Source: CAVXFS01 sp963761115 (lineage in GTDB: Bacteria; Pseudomonadota; Gammaproteobacteria; Burkholderiales; Gallionellaceae). Taken from it: a stretch of 64,000 nt of DNA. The stretch is taken from assembly GCA_963761115.1 (NCBI GenBank), contig CAVXFS010000004.1, positions 310,001-374,000 of the forward strand, written 5' to 3'. Under the pieces are notes generated by a model. It made no database searches and had not been told where the DNA came from. It was given only the letters and a program-made list of their open reading frames with translations. Positions 1-8,316 of this stretch are shown here, piece after piece. The position numbers and the translations under genes were made by a program. Each line of letters opens with the position of its first letter. Positions within the stretch are counted from its first letter, which is position 1.

Positions 1-1
1 G

Positions 2-768
2 CAGGAGCTGGGCTATGCCGAGGCCGACCCGACCTTCGACATCGAAGGGCGTGGACGCCGCGCACAAGATCACCATCCTGTCCGCGATCGCCTTCGGCAT
101 CCCGATGCAGTTCGACAAGGCGTACATCGAGGGCATCTCGAAACTGGACGCGAGCGACATCAAGTATGCCGAACAGCTCGGCTACCGCATCAAGCTGCTC
201 GGCATCACCAAGCGCACACCGGAAGGCGTGGAACTGCGCGTGCATCCCGACGCTGATCCCGGCCAAGCGCCTGATCGCCAATGTCGAGGGCGCGATGAAT
301 GCGGTGCTGGTGCAGGGCGATGCGGTCGGCCCGACGCTGTATTACGGCAAGGGCGCCGGCGCCGAGCCGACCGCCAGCGCGGTGATCGCCGACCTGGTCG
401 ACGTGACGCGCATGCACACCGCCGACCCGGAGAACCGCGTGCCGCACCTGGCGTTCCAGCCGAACCAGCTGGTCGACCTGAAGGTGCTGCCGATGGACGA
501 GGTGCAGACCAGCTACTACCTGCGCCTGCGCGTCGCCGACAAGCCCGGCGTGCTGGCCGACATCACGCGCATCCTGGCCGACGAACAGATCTCCATCGAC
601 GCCGTGATCCAGAAGGAGCCGGCCGAAGGCGAGGACCAGACCGACCTGATCATGCTGACCCACCTGACGCGCGAGAAGCGCATCAACGCGGCGATCGCGA
701 AGATCGAAAAGCTGGCGGTGGTGGCGGGCAAGGTGACGCGGTTGCGGCTGGAAGAGCTGGGCAAATAA
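2..768 (+). CDS. hom: Homoserine dehydrogenase, C-terminal part (frameshifted)
   Basis: Makes homoserine from aspartate semialdehyde with NAD(P)H, at the branch to threonine and methionine. The gene begins upstream of the window. Visible are the catalytic/substrate domain (DAAHKITILSAIAFG, then KLLGITKRTPEGVELRVHP) and a C-terminal ACT domain (YYLRLRVADKPGVLADI), which normally senses threonine. The frame breaks twice: one extra base in the GGG at 47-49 and one in the CCC at 246-248. Removing each restores a continuous family-typical protein ending at 768. Both breaks are +1 and the downstream thrC has the same kind, so sequence error is more likely than decay. It lies 163 bp upstream of thrC on the same strand, the usual hom-thrC order in Betaproteobacteria. 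Confidence 0.9.
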   Translation, partial: GAGLCRGRPDLRHRRAWTPRTRSPSCPRSPSASRCSSTRRTSRASRNWTRATSSMPNSSATASSCSASPSAHRKAWNCACIPTLIPAKRLIANVEGAMNAVLVQGDAVGPTLYYGKGAGAEPTASAVIADLVDVTRMHTADPENRVPHLAFQPNQLVDLKVLPMDEVQTSYYLRLRVADKPGVLADITRILADEQISIDAVIQKEPAEGEDQTDLIMLTHLTREKRINAAIAKIEKLAVVAGKVTRLRLEELGK

Positions 769-784
769 ATCGAAAACTCCCTCC

Positions 785-914
785 CCCTTGCAGGCGCGGA
801 GTCGGCTGGTTGAAAGCCGCTAAAGCGGCGACGACATAGAGGGTTGAGGTAGTCGGCATTCCCACCGTTCTACCCCCATCCTAGCCTTCCCCCTGCAAGG
901 GGGAAGGGACTTGA
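785..914. repeat. Intergenic CCCTCCCCCTTGCA palindromic repeat pair
   Basis: Between hom and thrC there is a C-rich half copy (785-799) and a full palindromic copy around 889-913 (CCTTCCCCCTGCAA followed by its complement), preceded by CTACCCCCATCCTAGC. The same module, in both orientations, recurs at 17452-17613. It could form a strong hairpin in the hom-thrC transcript. It is a dispersed repeat typical of some Betaproteobacteria; any function is unknown. Confidence 0.7.
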
Positions 915-931
915 AAGGTTGAGGAATCGCA

Positions 932-2367
932 ATGAAATACATCTCCACCCGCGGCAACGCGCCCGCCAAGACCTTCACCGAGATACTGCTCGGCGGCCTC
1001 GCGCCCGATGGCGGCTTGTACCTGCCGGAGCAGTATCCGCAGGTGACGCGCGCCGAACTCGATGCCTGGCGCAAGCTGTCGTATGCCGACCTGGCATTCG
1101 CGGTGCTGTCGAAATTCATCACCGACATCCCGGCGGCCGACCTCAAGGCCATCATCGACAAGACCTACACCACCGCGGTATACAGCAACGGCCGCGCCGA
1201 TTCCGATTTCACCCAGATCACGCCGCTGCGCACGCTCGAGACCCGGCGTGCATATCCTCGAACTGTCCAACGGCCCGACGCTGGCGTTCAAGGACATGGC
1301 GATGCAGCTGCTCGGCAACCTGTTCGAGTATGCGCTGGCGAAACAGCATGACGAGCTGAACATCCTCGGCGCGACTTCCGGCGACACCGGCTCCGCCGCC
1401 GAATACGCGATGCGCGGCAAGCGCGGCATCCGCGTGTTCATGCTGTCGCCGCACGGCAAGATGTCCAGCTTCCAGCGCGCGCAGATGTATTCGCTGCAGG
1501 ACCCGAACATCTTCAACATCGCCATCAACGGCATGTTCGACGATGCGCAGGACATGGTGAAGGCGGTGTCCAACGACCACGCGTTCAAGGCGAAGATACA
1601 AGATCGGCACGGTCAACTCGATCAACTGGGCGCGCGTGTCGGCGCAGATCGTGTATTACTTCAAGGGCTATTTCGCCGCGACGCAGTCGAACGACGAGCA
1701 GGTCGCGTTCTCGGTGCCGTCCGGCAACTTCGGCAACATCTGCGCCGGGCATATCGCGCGCATGATGGGCTTGCCGATCGGCCAGCTGATCCTCGCCACC
1801 AACGAGAACGACGTGCTCGACGAATTCTTTCGCACCGGCGTCTATCGCCCGCGCGGCACCGATCACACCTACGAGACCAGCAGTCCGTCGATGGACATCT
1901 CCAAGGCATCCAACTTCGAGCGCTTCGTGTTCGACCTGGTCGGGCGCGACGGCGCGAAGGTGCGCGAGTTCTGGGGCAAGGTGGACAAGGGCGGCGCGTT
2001 CGACATCAAGGGCACGGATTACTGGCACGAGCTGTCGAAGTTCGATTTCGCCTCCGGCAAGAGCACGCACCAGGATCGCCTGAAGACCATCCGCGAACTG
2101 TGGGAGGAGTATGGCGTGATGGTCGACCCGCACACCGCCGACGGCCTCAAGGTCGGCCTCGAGCAGCGCCGCCCGAGCCTGCCGCTGGTCTGCCTGGAAA
2201 CCGCATTGCCGGCCAAGTTCGAGGAGACCATCGTCGAGGCACTGGCGCGCGAACCGGAACGCCCCGAGGCGCTGGTCGGCATCGAAAGCCTGCCGCAACG
2301 CTGCGAGGTGATGGATGCGGATGTGGCGAAGCTGAAGGCATTCATTGCGGCCAACGTGCCAAAGTAA
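932..2367 (+). CDS. thrC: Threonine synthase (frameshifted twice)
   Basis: PLP enzyme that converts O-phosphohomoserine to threonine, the last step of the pathway started by hom. The start ATG at 932 gives the typical MKYISTRGNAPAKTF opening. The PLP lysine is in NGPTLAFKDMAMQLLG, followed by LGATSGDTGSAAEYA and, after the second break, VPSGNFGNICAGHIA. Two +1 insertions split it: one extra base at about 1241 (LRTLE then PGVHILEL) and one at about 1596 (AFKAK then YKIGTVNSINWARVS). Correcting both yields one protein of about 478 residues, the normal long-type ThrC length. No stop codons or deletions other than these were seen, so the gene is probably intact in the organism. Confidence 0.92.
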
Positions 2368-2374
2368 CTATGCC

Positions 2375-2536
2375 GTCATTCCCGCGAAGGCGGGAATCCA
2401 GCAATAGCAAAACTCCGCGTAGCGGACAAAGCCGCATTATTGGCCTGCTACGCAGGGATTTTTTAATCAACTGGATGGCCGTTCCTCGAAACTTCGGCTA
2501 GAGGCCTCGTTTTCCCGCTTTCGCGGGAATGACGAC
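2375..2536. repeat. dRS3-like GTCATTCCCGC element with inverted ends
   Basis: The stretch starts with GTCATTCCCGCGAAGGCGGG (2375-2394) and ends with the inverted counterpart TTCCCGCTTTCGCGGGAATG (2512-2531). Each end is itself a small palindrome, like the dRS3 repeats (ATTCCC-N8-GGGAAT) of Neisseria. The inside carries CCGCGTAGCGGACAAAGCC (from about 2415), a core found again at 50333-50351 inside a heptamer-flanked element. It fills the whole thrC to permease gap and abuts the next start codon, so it probably supplies that gene's untranslated leader. Confidence 0.65.
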
Positions 2537-2541
2537 ATAAA

Positions 2542-3447
2542 ATGACCAACCTGTTCCTGCTCATCATCTGCTTCATCATCGGCGTGCTGCTGCACCACTA
2601 CAAGCGCATGCCGGTCAACACGCCTGCGGTACTAAACACTTTCATCATCCATGTTTCGCTGCCCGCGCTGACGCTGCTGTATGTGCATGACCTGCGTATC
2701 AGTGGCGATGTCGGCCTGATGGCGGCGATGGCGTGGATCTATTTCGCGCTGGCGGCCGGATTCTTCTGGCTGATCGGGCGCTGGCTGAAGTTGCCGAGGC
2801 GCACAGTTGGCGCGCTGATCCTGACCGGCGGCCTGGGCAATACCTCCTATGTCGGACTGCCGCTGATCGAGGCCTATTACGGCCACCAGGGACTGGCCAG
2901 CGGCATCATCGTCGACCAGCTCGGTTCCTTTCTGGTGTTGTCCACGCTGGGCATCACGGTGGCCGGCATCTATTCGTCGGGTCGTCCCGGTATCGGCGAG
3001 ATGGCCAGGCGTATTGCGCTGTTCCCGCCATTCATCGCTTTGGTGATCGCCCTGTTGTTGATCCCGACAGCCTATCCGGAATGGCTCAGTATCGTGCTCA
3101 AGCGCCTGGGCGATACGCTGGCGCCGCTGGCGCTGCTCTCGGTCGGCTTCCAGTTGCGCTTAGGTCATCTCGCAGGCAACGGGCGCAACCTGGCAATCGG
3201 CCTGGGTTTCAAGCTGGTGCTGGCGCCGCTGGTATTGTTCCTGTTGTATGTACCGCTGCTCGGCGCTCATGGTCAGGCGATCCAGATCACCCTGTTCGAA
3301 GCGGCCATGCCGCCGATGATCACCGCCGCCATCCTCGCCACCGAGCACGACCTCGATCCGCCCCTGGCGACGCTGATGGTCGCGCTCGGGTTGGTGGTCT
3401 CGTTCGTCACGCTGACGTGCTGGTGGTGGGCGATGAGGGGCGTGTAA
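2542..3447 (+). CDS. AEC-family (auxin efflux carrier) permease
   Basis: A 301-residue inner-membrane protein with about ten hydrophobic segments spread over its whole length. The family signature is seen in both halves: TGGLGNTSYVGLPLIEAYYG after the fourth helix, and AAMPPMITAAILATEHDLDP near the C-terminus. AEC members export or import small organic anions (malate, malonate and similar); the substrate cannot be told from sequence. The start ATG directly follows the dRS3-like repeat and has no clear ribosome-binding site of its own. It is followed by about 310 bp without a convincing gene, so it is probably a single transcription unit or the tail of hom-thrC. Confidence 0.9.
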   Translation: MTNLFLLIICFIIGVLLHHYKRMPVNTPAVLNTFIIHVSLPALTLLYVHDLRISGDVGLMAAMAWIYFALAAGFFWLIGRWLKLPRRTVGALILTGGLGNTSYVGLPLIEAYYGHQGLASGIIVDQLGSFLVLSTLGITVAGIYSSGRPGIGEMARRIALFPPFIALVIALLLIPTAYPEWLSIVLKRLGDTLAPLALLSVGFQLRLGHLAGNGRNLAIGLGFKLVLAPLVLFLLYVPLLGAHGQAIQITLFEAAMPPMITAAILATEHDLDPPLATLMVALGLVVSFVTLTCWWWAMRGV

Positions 3448-3764
3448 CTACTGGTCTGCGCGGCAGTGTCCGAATGAATTTCCTGTTCAGCAGCAGGGTG
3501 GCGGGCCATGAGTGGCAGCTATCGGGTAGACTGAATAAAATACCTGACGAAATCTCGGATGACCGCTTTCAGGCAGCGTATTATCAAGGCGCCATAGCCG
3601 CTACGTGCCAAGAGCGGAAGTCGATAATTGGCGGCCATATGTTCAGAAAAAGAATAACCCACGCCCATTGTTGCCAATCATTCTGTTGCCATCAATATCG
3701 ATCGCTTTATTCTGCGAACACAGCAGTCAGCAACATTACAGTTGGGTTGGATTTTTGACCTGCA
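3448..3764. other. Intergenic stretch without a recognisable gene
   Basis: About 315 bp. No reading frame with convincing coding character was found. It contains CAGCTATCGGGTAGACTGAAT near 3515, a degenerate motif that recurs near 9463 and 11008. The last 100 bp are A+T-rich and probably hold the promoter of the DUF2127 gene. Confidence 0.5.
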
Positions 3765-4253
3765 ATGGAACAAAACGACAAACATAAGACGGTTCACATC
3801 CTTTTCGACATCAGCCTGATAGGCAAGGCTGTGGACGGTGTGCTTGAAATAATCGGCGGCGTCATCCTGTTCTTTGTCAATCCAGACCAAATCAATGGAA
3901 TGTTGCGGCTTCTCACGTTGCACGAACTCAGCGAGGACAAACATGACGTTCTCGCCAATCTGCTCCTGCACTCCGTACAGAATCTATCAAGCAGCACAAA
4001 AGTCTTTGCTGCGTTCTTCCTGCTGTGGCATGGCATTATCAAGGTCGGTCTGATATGGGCACTGTTCCGCAAGCATTTGTGGGCATATCCAATGGCAATA
4101 GTGGCATTCGGGTTGTTTCTTGCGTACCAGCTCTATCGCTACTCGCACACTCATTCAGTGTGGCTCTTGGCCCTTTCGATTCTTGATATATTTGTTATTG
4201 TCCTCACCTGGCTGGAATACAAGCGCTTGCACTCTTCGCAACAGTTTCGTTGA
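3765..4253 (+). CDS. DUF2127 family membrane protein
   Basis: A 162-residue protein with about four transmembrane helices. It opens HILFDISLIGKAVDGVLEII, has a soluble loop rich in Leu and Glu, then SSSTKVFAAFFLLWHGIIKV and KHLWAYPMAIVAFGLF, the pattern of DUF2127 (small predicted membrane proteins of unknown function). Its stop (4251-4253) overlaps a TTG codon that opens the frame of a cupin lacking its N-terminus, so the two now look coupled. Base composition is visibly more A+T-rich than that of the biosynthetic genes to the left, as for the genes up to 7.1 kb. Confidence 0.8.
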   Translation: MEQNDKHKTVHILFDISLIGKAVDGVLEIIGGVILFFVNPDQINGMLRLLTLHELSEDKHDVLANLLLHSVQNLSSSTKVFAAFFLLWHGIIKVGLIWALFRKHLWAYPMAIVAFGLFLAYQLYRYSHTHSVWLLALSILDIFVIVLTWLEYKRLHSSQQFR

Positions 4254-4528
4254 ACCGCTTCTGGAACTTGGGATCTGGTCAAAACTGTATGCAATCGGTC
4301 AGGGATCATGTGAAGCCGATTGCCGGAACCCATTCCTGCCAGACAGCGCACACCGGGTACGAAGTGGAAGGGCGAATGGTGGTAAAGATGGACGATGGCT
4401 CGGAAGTGGAATTCGGCCCGGGTGACGCCTTCTATATGCCACCCGGACACGACGCCTGGATCGTCGGCGACAAGCGTTGTGTTCTCATAGATGTCTCCGG
4501 GTTCGGAAAATATGCAAAGCCAACCTAA
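4250..4528 (+). CDS. Cupin-domain protein, apparently 5'-truncated
   Basis: The 92-residue frame contains most of a cupin 2 barrel: HVKPIAGTHSCQTAHTGYEV, EGRMVVKMDDGSEVEFGPGD and AFYMPPGHDAWIVGDKRCVL. Relatives of this type usually have some 30 more residues in front, including a W-x-E/H strand before KPIAGT. Here these are replaced by unrelated sequence (NRFWNLGSGQNCMQSV), and the only available start is a TTG overlapping the DUF2127 stop. This suggests a deletion or recombination junction near 4250-4300. It may still be translated by coupling, but loss of barrel strands makes function doubtful. Confidence 0.6.
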   Translation: MNRFWNLGSGQNCMQSVRDHVKPIAGTHSCQTAHTGYEVEGRMVVKMDDGSEVEFGPGDAFYMPPGHDAWIVGDKRCVLIDVSGFGKYAKPT

Positions 4529-4849
4529 GTGACATCCTCCTCAACATTCAGCCCCCTGCTGATGTAGTCGTTGATAGGGGGTACTGGTGAATATTGGCTT
4601 TATGTGATCGAATCAGCATCTGGTCAGATCACGAGAAAAATGTAGCTCAGCTTTGTGCTGAGAGCTGCATGCCACAACTATCATTTCCCGAGTGGTGTAC
4701 TGTTAAGATTCTGCAAATGCAGCTTTATGGTGGAAAATATGGCAGCATGACGTGCGTGGGTGTGTCATGAAGCGGTAGCGCATTCTGATAAGGGAATGGT
4801 CTGTTCTTCGGGCGCAGGCAACGTTCAGGATTTTACATATGTAAGGCTT
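4529..4849. other. Intergenic stretch without a recognisable gene
   Basis: About 320 bp of A+T-rich DNA with no good reading frame. A weak hairpin (CCCCCT near 4551, AGGGGG near 4577) lacks a T-run, so it is not called as a terminator. The frame of the following gene can be extended back to 4760, but that extension lacks a ribosome-binding site. Confidence 0.45.
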
Positions 4850-5710
4850 ATGAACATCTCATTCCAGGGAACAAGGCAGAACGACACAGCAGTTCTTTTC
4901 ATGACCAACCAATGGAGTCGGAGCATCGAACAAAGGTTCGTCCGACTCCTTGACGAGGTTAGCCGGCAAGCCGCGTGTTTTCTGCTGTTGCATGACGACG
5001 AAGGCAAGATACGTAATCAATGGATCAAATCACTGGAGTCAATCGGTGCGCAATCCGCGCTAAGGCTATTCTCTTTGGATGGCTTGCCGAAGCAGTTGGG
5101 CTATCCGTATCTTAATGGGCTATTCAAGCCCGGCAGCGTTCATTTTCCCCTTCTGGATCTCAGTCGATCGACTCGTTACAAACATTACTGGGTGATCGAA
5201 TCAGATGTTGAATATCGAGGAAACTGGGGAACGTTCTTGAGTGCGTATGGCGAATGCGAGGCATCGTTGATCGGGTCTCATATCCGTCGACATCTGGATT
5301 GCCCTGCCTGGTACTGGTGGAATTCGCTAACATCCCCATCCCGTATTCGATTGGCTGTTGAAGATTTGCGCAAGGCATTCCTTCCGATATATCGGATATC
5401 AGCCAGCGCACTCGATGTGGTTGATGAAGCCCACAAGAGAGGTTTTCGAGGTCATTTTGAAGTATTGATTCCAACAATGCTTCATTTGAACGGCATGTCC
5501 ATAGAGGATATCCGCAACATCACAGAGTGCTATTTGGGTGACATACAGGATCCGTGCTGGTCAAGGACAAGACTGTCGACTTTGCGCTGGCGTCCTGAGA
5601 TACCGCTTGGTGAATTCATGAACCGCGGTACGGGCCCCCTGCTATTTCACCCAGTCAAGCAGGACTGGGCCTTCGATGGCAGTAAGGTCGTTCGATGGCG
5701 AAAGCGCTAG
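4850..5710 (+). CDS. Putative glycosyltransferase-like protein
   Basis: A soluble protein of 286 residues from the ATG at 4850, chosen because TAAGG lies just upstream; the frame stays open to 4760. I do not recognise the family with confidence. It has an alpha/beta start (TAVLFMTNQWSRSI), a central YKHYWVIESDVEYRGNWGTF resembling the acidic sugar-nucleotide site of GT-A folds, and a tail LLFHPVKQDW. This pattern is seen in uncharacterised proteins near polysaccharide genes. The acyltransferase gene 145 bp downstream supports a role in decorating a surface glycan, but that is inference from context. Confidence 0.6.
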   Translation: MNISFQGTRQNDTAVLFMTNQWSRSIEQRFVRLLDEVSRQAACFLLLHDDEGKIRNQWIKSLESIGAQSALRLFSLDGLPKQLGYPYLNGLFKPGSVHFPLLDLSRSTRYKHYWVIESDVEYRGNWGTFLSAYGECEASLIGSHIRRHLDCPAWYWWNSLTSPSRIRLAVEDLRKAFLPIYRISASALDVVDEAHKRGFRGHFEVLIPTMLHLNGMSIEDIRNITECYLGDIQDPCWSRTRLSTLRWRPEIPLGEFMNRGTGPLLFHPVKQDWAFDGSKVVRWRKR

Positions 5711-5855
5711 GGCATTTCATCATTGAATGATGGCTGCCGCTGATAAATCATCGGCTGCGCAGTAAGCGCTAAATGACAGCAGTTCAACTTGAACTCAAGA
5801 AGATCGGTGGTAAATTAACTGCTGGCTGGAATAGAAATGCAGATGATGGATTCAG

Positions 5856-7082
5856 ATGAAAAATAATACCAGCAAACTCGATCAGCTGACCACGCTAAGG
5901 TTTATTGCTGCCTTTATGATCGTGATTCATCATTCGACAGGTTTGTTCGGAATCAGAAATATAGGATTTACTTTTGGCCAGGGTGTTTCATTTTTCTTTA
6001 TCTTATCTGGATTCATCCTAACTTACGTTTACCCGACACTAGACACATGGCTTGAAATAAAACGGTTCTTAAGGGCCCGGTTTGCACGTATTTGGCCTGC
6101 ATATTGCGCCAGCCTTTTGCTATATTTTGTGCTGGTTAGAGGCACCTTTGACATCAAAACATTTGCCGCAAATCTGTTTATGCTGCAAGGGTGGATACCT
6201 CTTCCAAAATACTATTTTTCCTATAACGTCGTAGCCTGGAGCGTCTCGACAGAATTCTTTTTTTACCTCGCCTTCCCGTTCATCATCTACAAATGGAATA
6301 ACACCTGGCTGATAAAGTTCCTTTTGTCAGGCGCCATGGTAATCGCACTCATGGTACTTTCGAACACCTTATCTCTCCCGGACTATGGCAGAACATGGAA
6401 AACAGATGGCTTATCGGTTACTTCACATGGTCTCTTGTATATCAACCCATTATCGAGAATATTTGAATTTGTTTTTGGAATGTGTATAGCGCTAGCATGG
6501 AGAAAAAAAGCGAATATAGAATGGCCCCCTCTTCTGGCAACAAGCTTTGAGTTGGGGGCAATATTACTTTGCGCCATCTCCATGTATAACACTGATCTGG
6601 TAATGACCTGGAGCAAGTATTCAATACTGGAGCCTGCCCTGGATGTCTGGTTGCGAGACATTGCCCCGATGCCTTTTTTTGGGTTGTTAATCTATGTCAT
6701 GGCGCTGGGTCGAGGCAAAATATCAAAATTATTTTCCCATCCCTCTCTTGTATTTCTTGGGGAAATCAGCTTTTCCATATATCTCATTCATCGAATTCTA
6801 TTGACGTATTACAGTTCCAGAATTGCTTCGATTCAGCACTTGCCAAATCCCGTTGCATTCGGTGTTTTCATGATCATCCTGTTACTTTCATCTTATCTTA
6901 TGTGGGTCTGTATTGAGATGCCAGGAAGGCGATTGCTGTTAGGGAGCCAAAAAATTCACGGCACTTCCATCATGCAAAAGTCATGGAGTGAACATGTAGT
7001 GCAACGCCGAAAACCCTTGATTGCCGGGTTTGTGCTTGGCGGCATGATCGTCGTCATTTTATTGCACTATGGGATATTTTAG
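5856..7082 (+). CDS. Acyltransferase 3 family membrane protein (OafA-like)
   Basis: A 408-residue integral membrane protein with about ten helices. It starts KLDQLTTLRFIAAFMIVIHH, containing the Arg and the His that define the acyltransferase 3 family, followed by GVSFFFILSGFILTYVYP and RARFARIWPAY. The family moves acetyl or other acyl groups from the cytoplasm to sugars of O-antigen, exopolysaccharide or lipid carriers. The C-terminal 40 residues add one more helix after a basic stretch. The gene is clearly A+T-richer than the flanking core genes and uses codons such as ATA and TTA freely, which suggests lateral transfer together with the glycosyltransferase-like gene before it. Confidence 0.9.
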   Translation: MKNNTSKLDQLTTLRFIAAFMIVIHHSTGLFGIRNIGFTFGQGVSFFFILSGFILTYVYPTLDTWLEIKRFLRARFARIWPAYCASLLLYFVLVRGTFDIKTFAANLFMLQGWIPLPKYYFSYNVVAWSVSTEFFFYLAFPFIIYKWNNTWLIKFLLSGAMVIALMVLSNTLSLPDYGRTWKTDGLSVTSHGLLYINPLSRIFEFVFGMCIALAWRKKANIEWPPLLATSFELGAILLCAISMYNTDLVMTWSKYSILEPALDVWLRDIAPMPFFGLLIYVMALGRGKISKLFSHPSLVFLGEISFSIYLIHRILLTYYSSRIASIQHLPNPVAFGVFMIILLLSSYLMWVCIEMPGRRLLLGSQKIHGTSIMQKSWSEHVVQRRKPLIAGFVLGGMIVVILLHYGIF

Positions 7083-7443
7083 CAGGATGGCAAAAGTTCC
7101 ATAAACCTCATCGCTGACGGATCACTTAATCTGTGTTTCTCTAGGTAAGAATGAGCACTTGGAGTGTTTCGGGTGCCGATGTTATGGATCAATGCGTTCC
7201 TGCCATTGGCGCAAAAACGGACGAGGAAATTGTTGTTATGATAATGAGTGAATATGGTATCGAGGACATGCTTGCTTCCCTATTGCCATTTGAGTGAAGG
7301 GTGAGTCCGTGCGATAAATTATTGCGGCCCGGGTGACACTTGGCAATGGTTTTCAGCTGTACGCTCCGGAAATATCTCAATGTGTACGCGCTTCACCTGG
7401 CCCAGGGGGTGCGCTCGACGAACGGATCGTGGAGAACTGCGCG
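7083..7443. other. Intergenic stretch with one small possible gene
   Basis: About 360 bp between the acyltransferase and the GNAT gene. The only candidate is the 48-codon frame at 7151-7297. The last 130 bp read open into the GNAT frame, but the ATG at 7444 has the best ribosome-binding site. Confidence 0.45.
7151..7297 (+). CDS. Small hypothetical protein (48 aa)
   Basis: ATG at 7151 preceded by AGGTAAGA, stop at 7295-7297. The product begins MSTWSVSGADVMDQCVPA and ends SEYGIEDMLASLLPFE; it is acidic, with no membrane segment or signal peptide. I do not recognise it. Support is limited to the ribosome-binding site and the composition, and it could be a gene fragment in this accessory region. 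Confidence 0.3.
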   Translation: MSTWSVSGADVMDQCVPAIGAKTDEEIVVMIMSEYGIEDMLASLLPFE

Positions 7444-8316
7444 ATGTCGAATGATCTTGTTATACGCAACATGACCCGCTCCGAGGTAGATGAGCTCGTC
7501 GACTGGGCCGCGCACGAGGGCTGGAATCCCGGCCTCCACGATGCCGGCCTGTTCTGGGCCACGGACCCTGCGGCCTTCATCGCCGCTGAGTCTGACGGCG
7601 AATTGATCGGCGGCGGGGCCATCACTTCCTATAACGGCGAGTTCGGCTTCATGGGTTTCTTCATCGTGCGGCCCGAATTTCGTGGCCAGGGTTTCGGCAA
7701 TGCGCTCTGGCACGCGCGCCGCGAACGTCTTCTGGGTCGCCTGCGTCCGGGCGCGAGCATCGGTATGGATGGCGTCTTCGCGATGCAGGACTACTATGCG
7801 CGCGGCGGTTTCGACTTCTCCCATCGCGACATACGTTTTCGCGCCATGATCGAGGAACGGCAGGCAACACCGCCGCTCGACAGCAAGGACATCATCCTGC
7901 TGAGCGCCGTTCCGTTCGACCAGCTTCTCGACTACGATCGAGCCTGCTTCCCTGCATTGCGACCGACTTTTCTGAAAGGCTGGATATCCCAACCCGATGC
8001 GTTCGCCATCGGATACCAGCGCGGCGGAAAGTTGCGTGGATATGGAGTGGTTCGACGCTGCGGAGAGGGATGCAAGATCGGCCCCCTGTTCGCAGACGAT
8101 CCTGTGACTGCCGAAGCGCTTTACACGAACCTTGCCGGGTTCGCCGCGGGCGGACCGCTGTTTCTCGATGTCCCGGAGAACAACTTCGATGCGATCGAAC
8201 TCGCACGCCGGCACCGGATGGTAGAGGTCTTTGGCTGCGCGCGGATGTACCTCGGTCCTGCGCCCGTGCTCGCGCACGAGCGCATTTTCGGGGTCACTAC
8301 CTTTGAGCTGGGCTGA
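7444..8316 (+). CDS. GNAT-family N-acetyltransferase with C-terminal second domain
   Basis: A 290-residue protein. The N-terminal half is a GNAT domain: VDELVDWAAHEGWNPGLHDA, then GFFIVRPEFRGQGFGNALW, the acetyl-CoA pyrophosphate loop (R-G-Q-G-x-G). The C-terminal half (about 145-290) matches the extra domain of two-domain GNAT proteins (DUF1248/Acetyltransf_18 type), with RGYGVVRRCGEGCKIGPLFA. The substrate is unknown. ATG 7444 is preceded by GGAG. Its TGA overlaps the ATG of the deacetylase gene (TGATG at 8314-8318), so the two are translated together and may act on the same amide or amino-sugar compound. Codon use is G+C-rich, unlike the preceding 3 kb. Confidence 0.85.
   Translation: MSNDLVIRNMTRSEVDELVDWAAHEGWNPGLHDAGLFWATDPAAFIAAESDGELIGGGAITSYNGEFGFMGFFIVRPEFRGQGFGNALWHARRERLLGRLRPGASIGMDGVFAMQDYYARGGFDFSHRDIRFRAMIEERQATPPLDSKDIILLSAVPFDQLLDYDRACFPALRPTFLKGWISQPDAFAIGYQRGGKLRGYGVVRRCGEGCKIGPLFADDPVTAEALYTNLAGFAAGGPLFLDVPENNFDAIELARRHRMVEVFGCARMYLGPAPVLAHERIFGVTTFELG

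Noticed and set aside
1..2367. Programmed frameshifting in hom and thrC
   Set aside because: The sites are not slippery heptamers, occur at four unrelated places and all need one base removed; sequence error is simpler.
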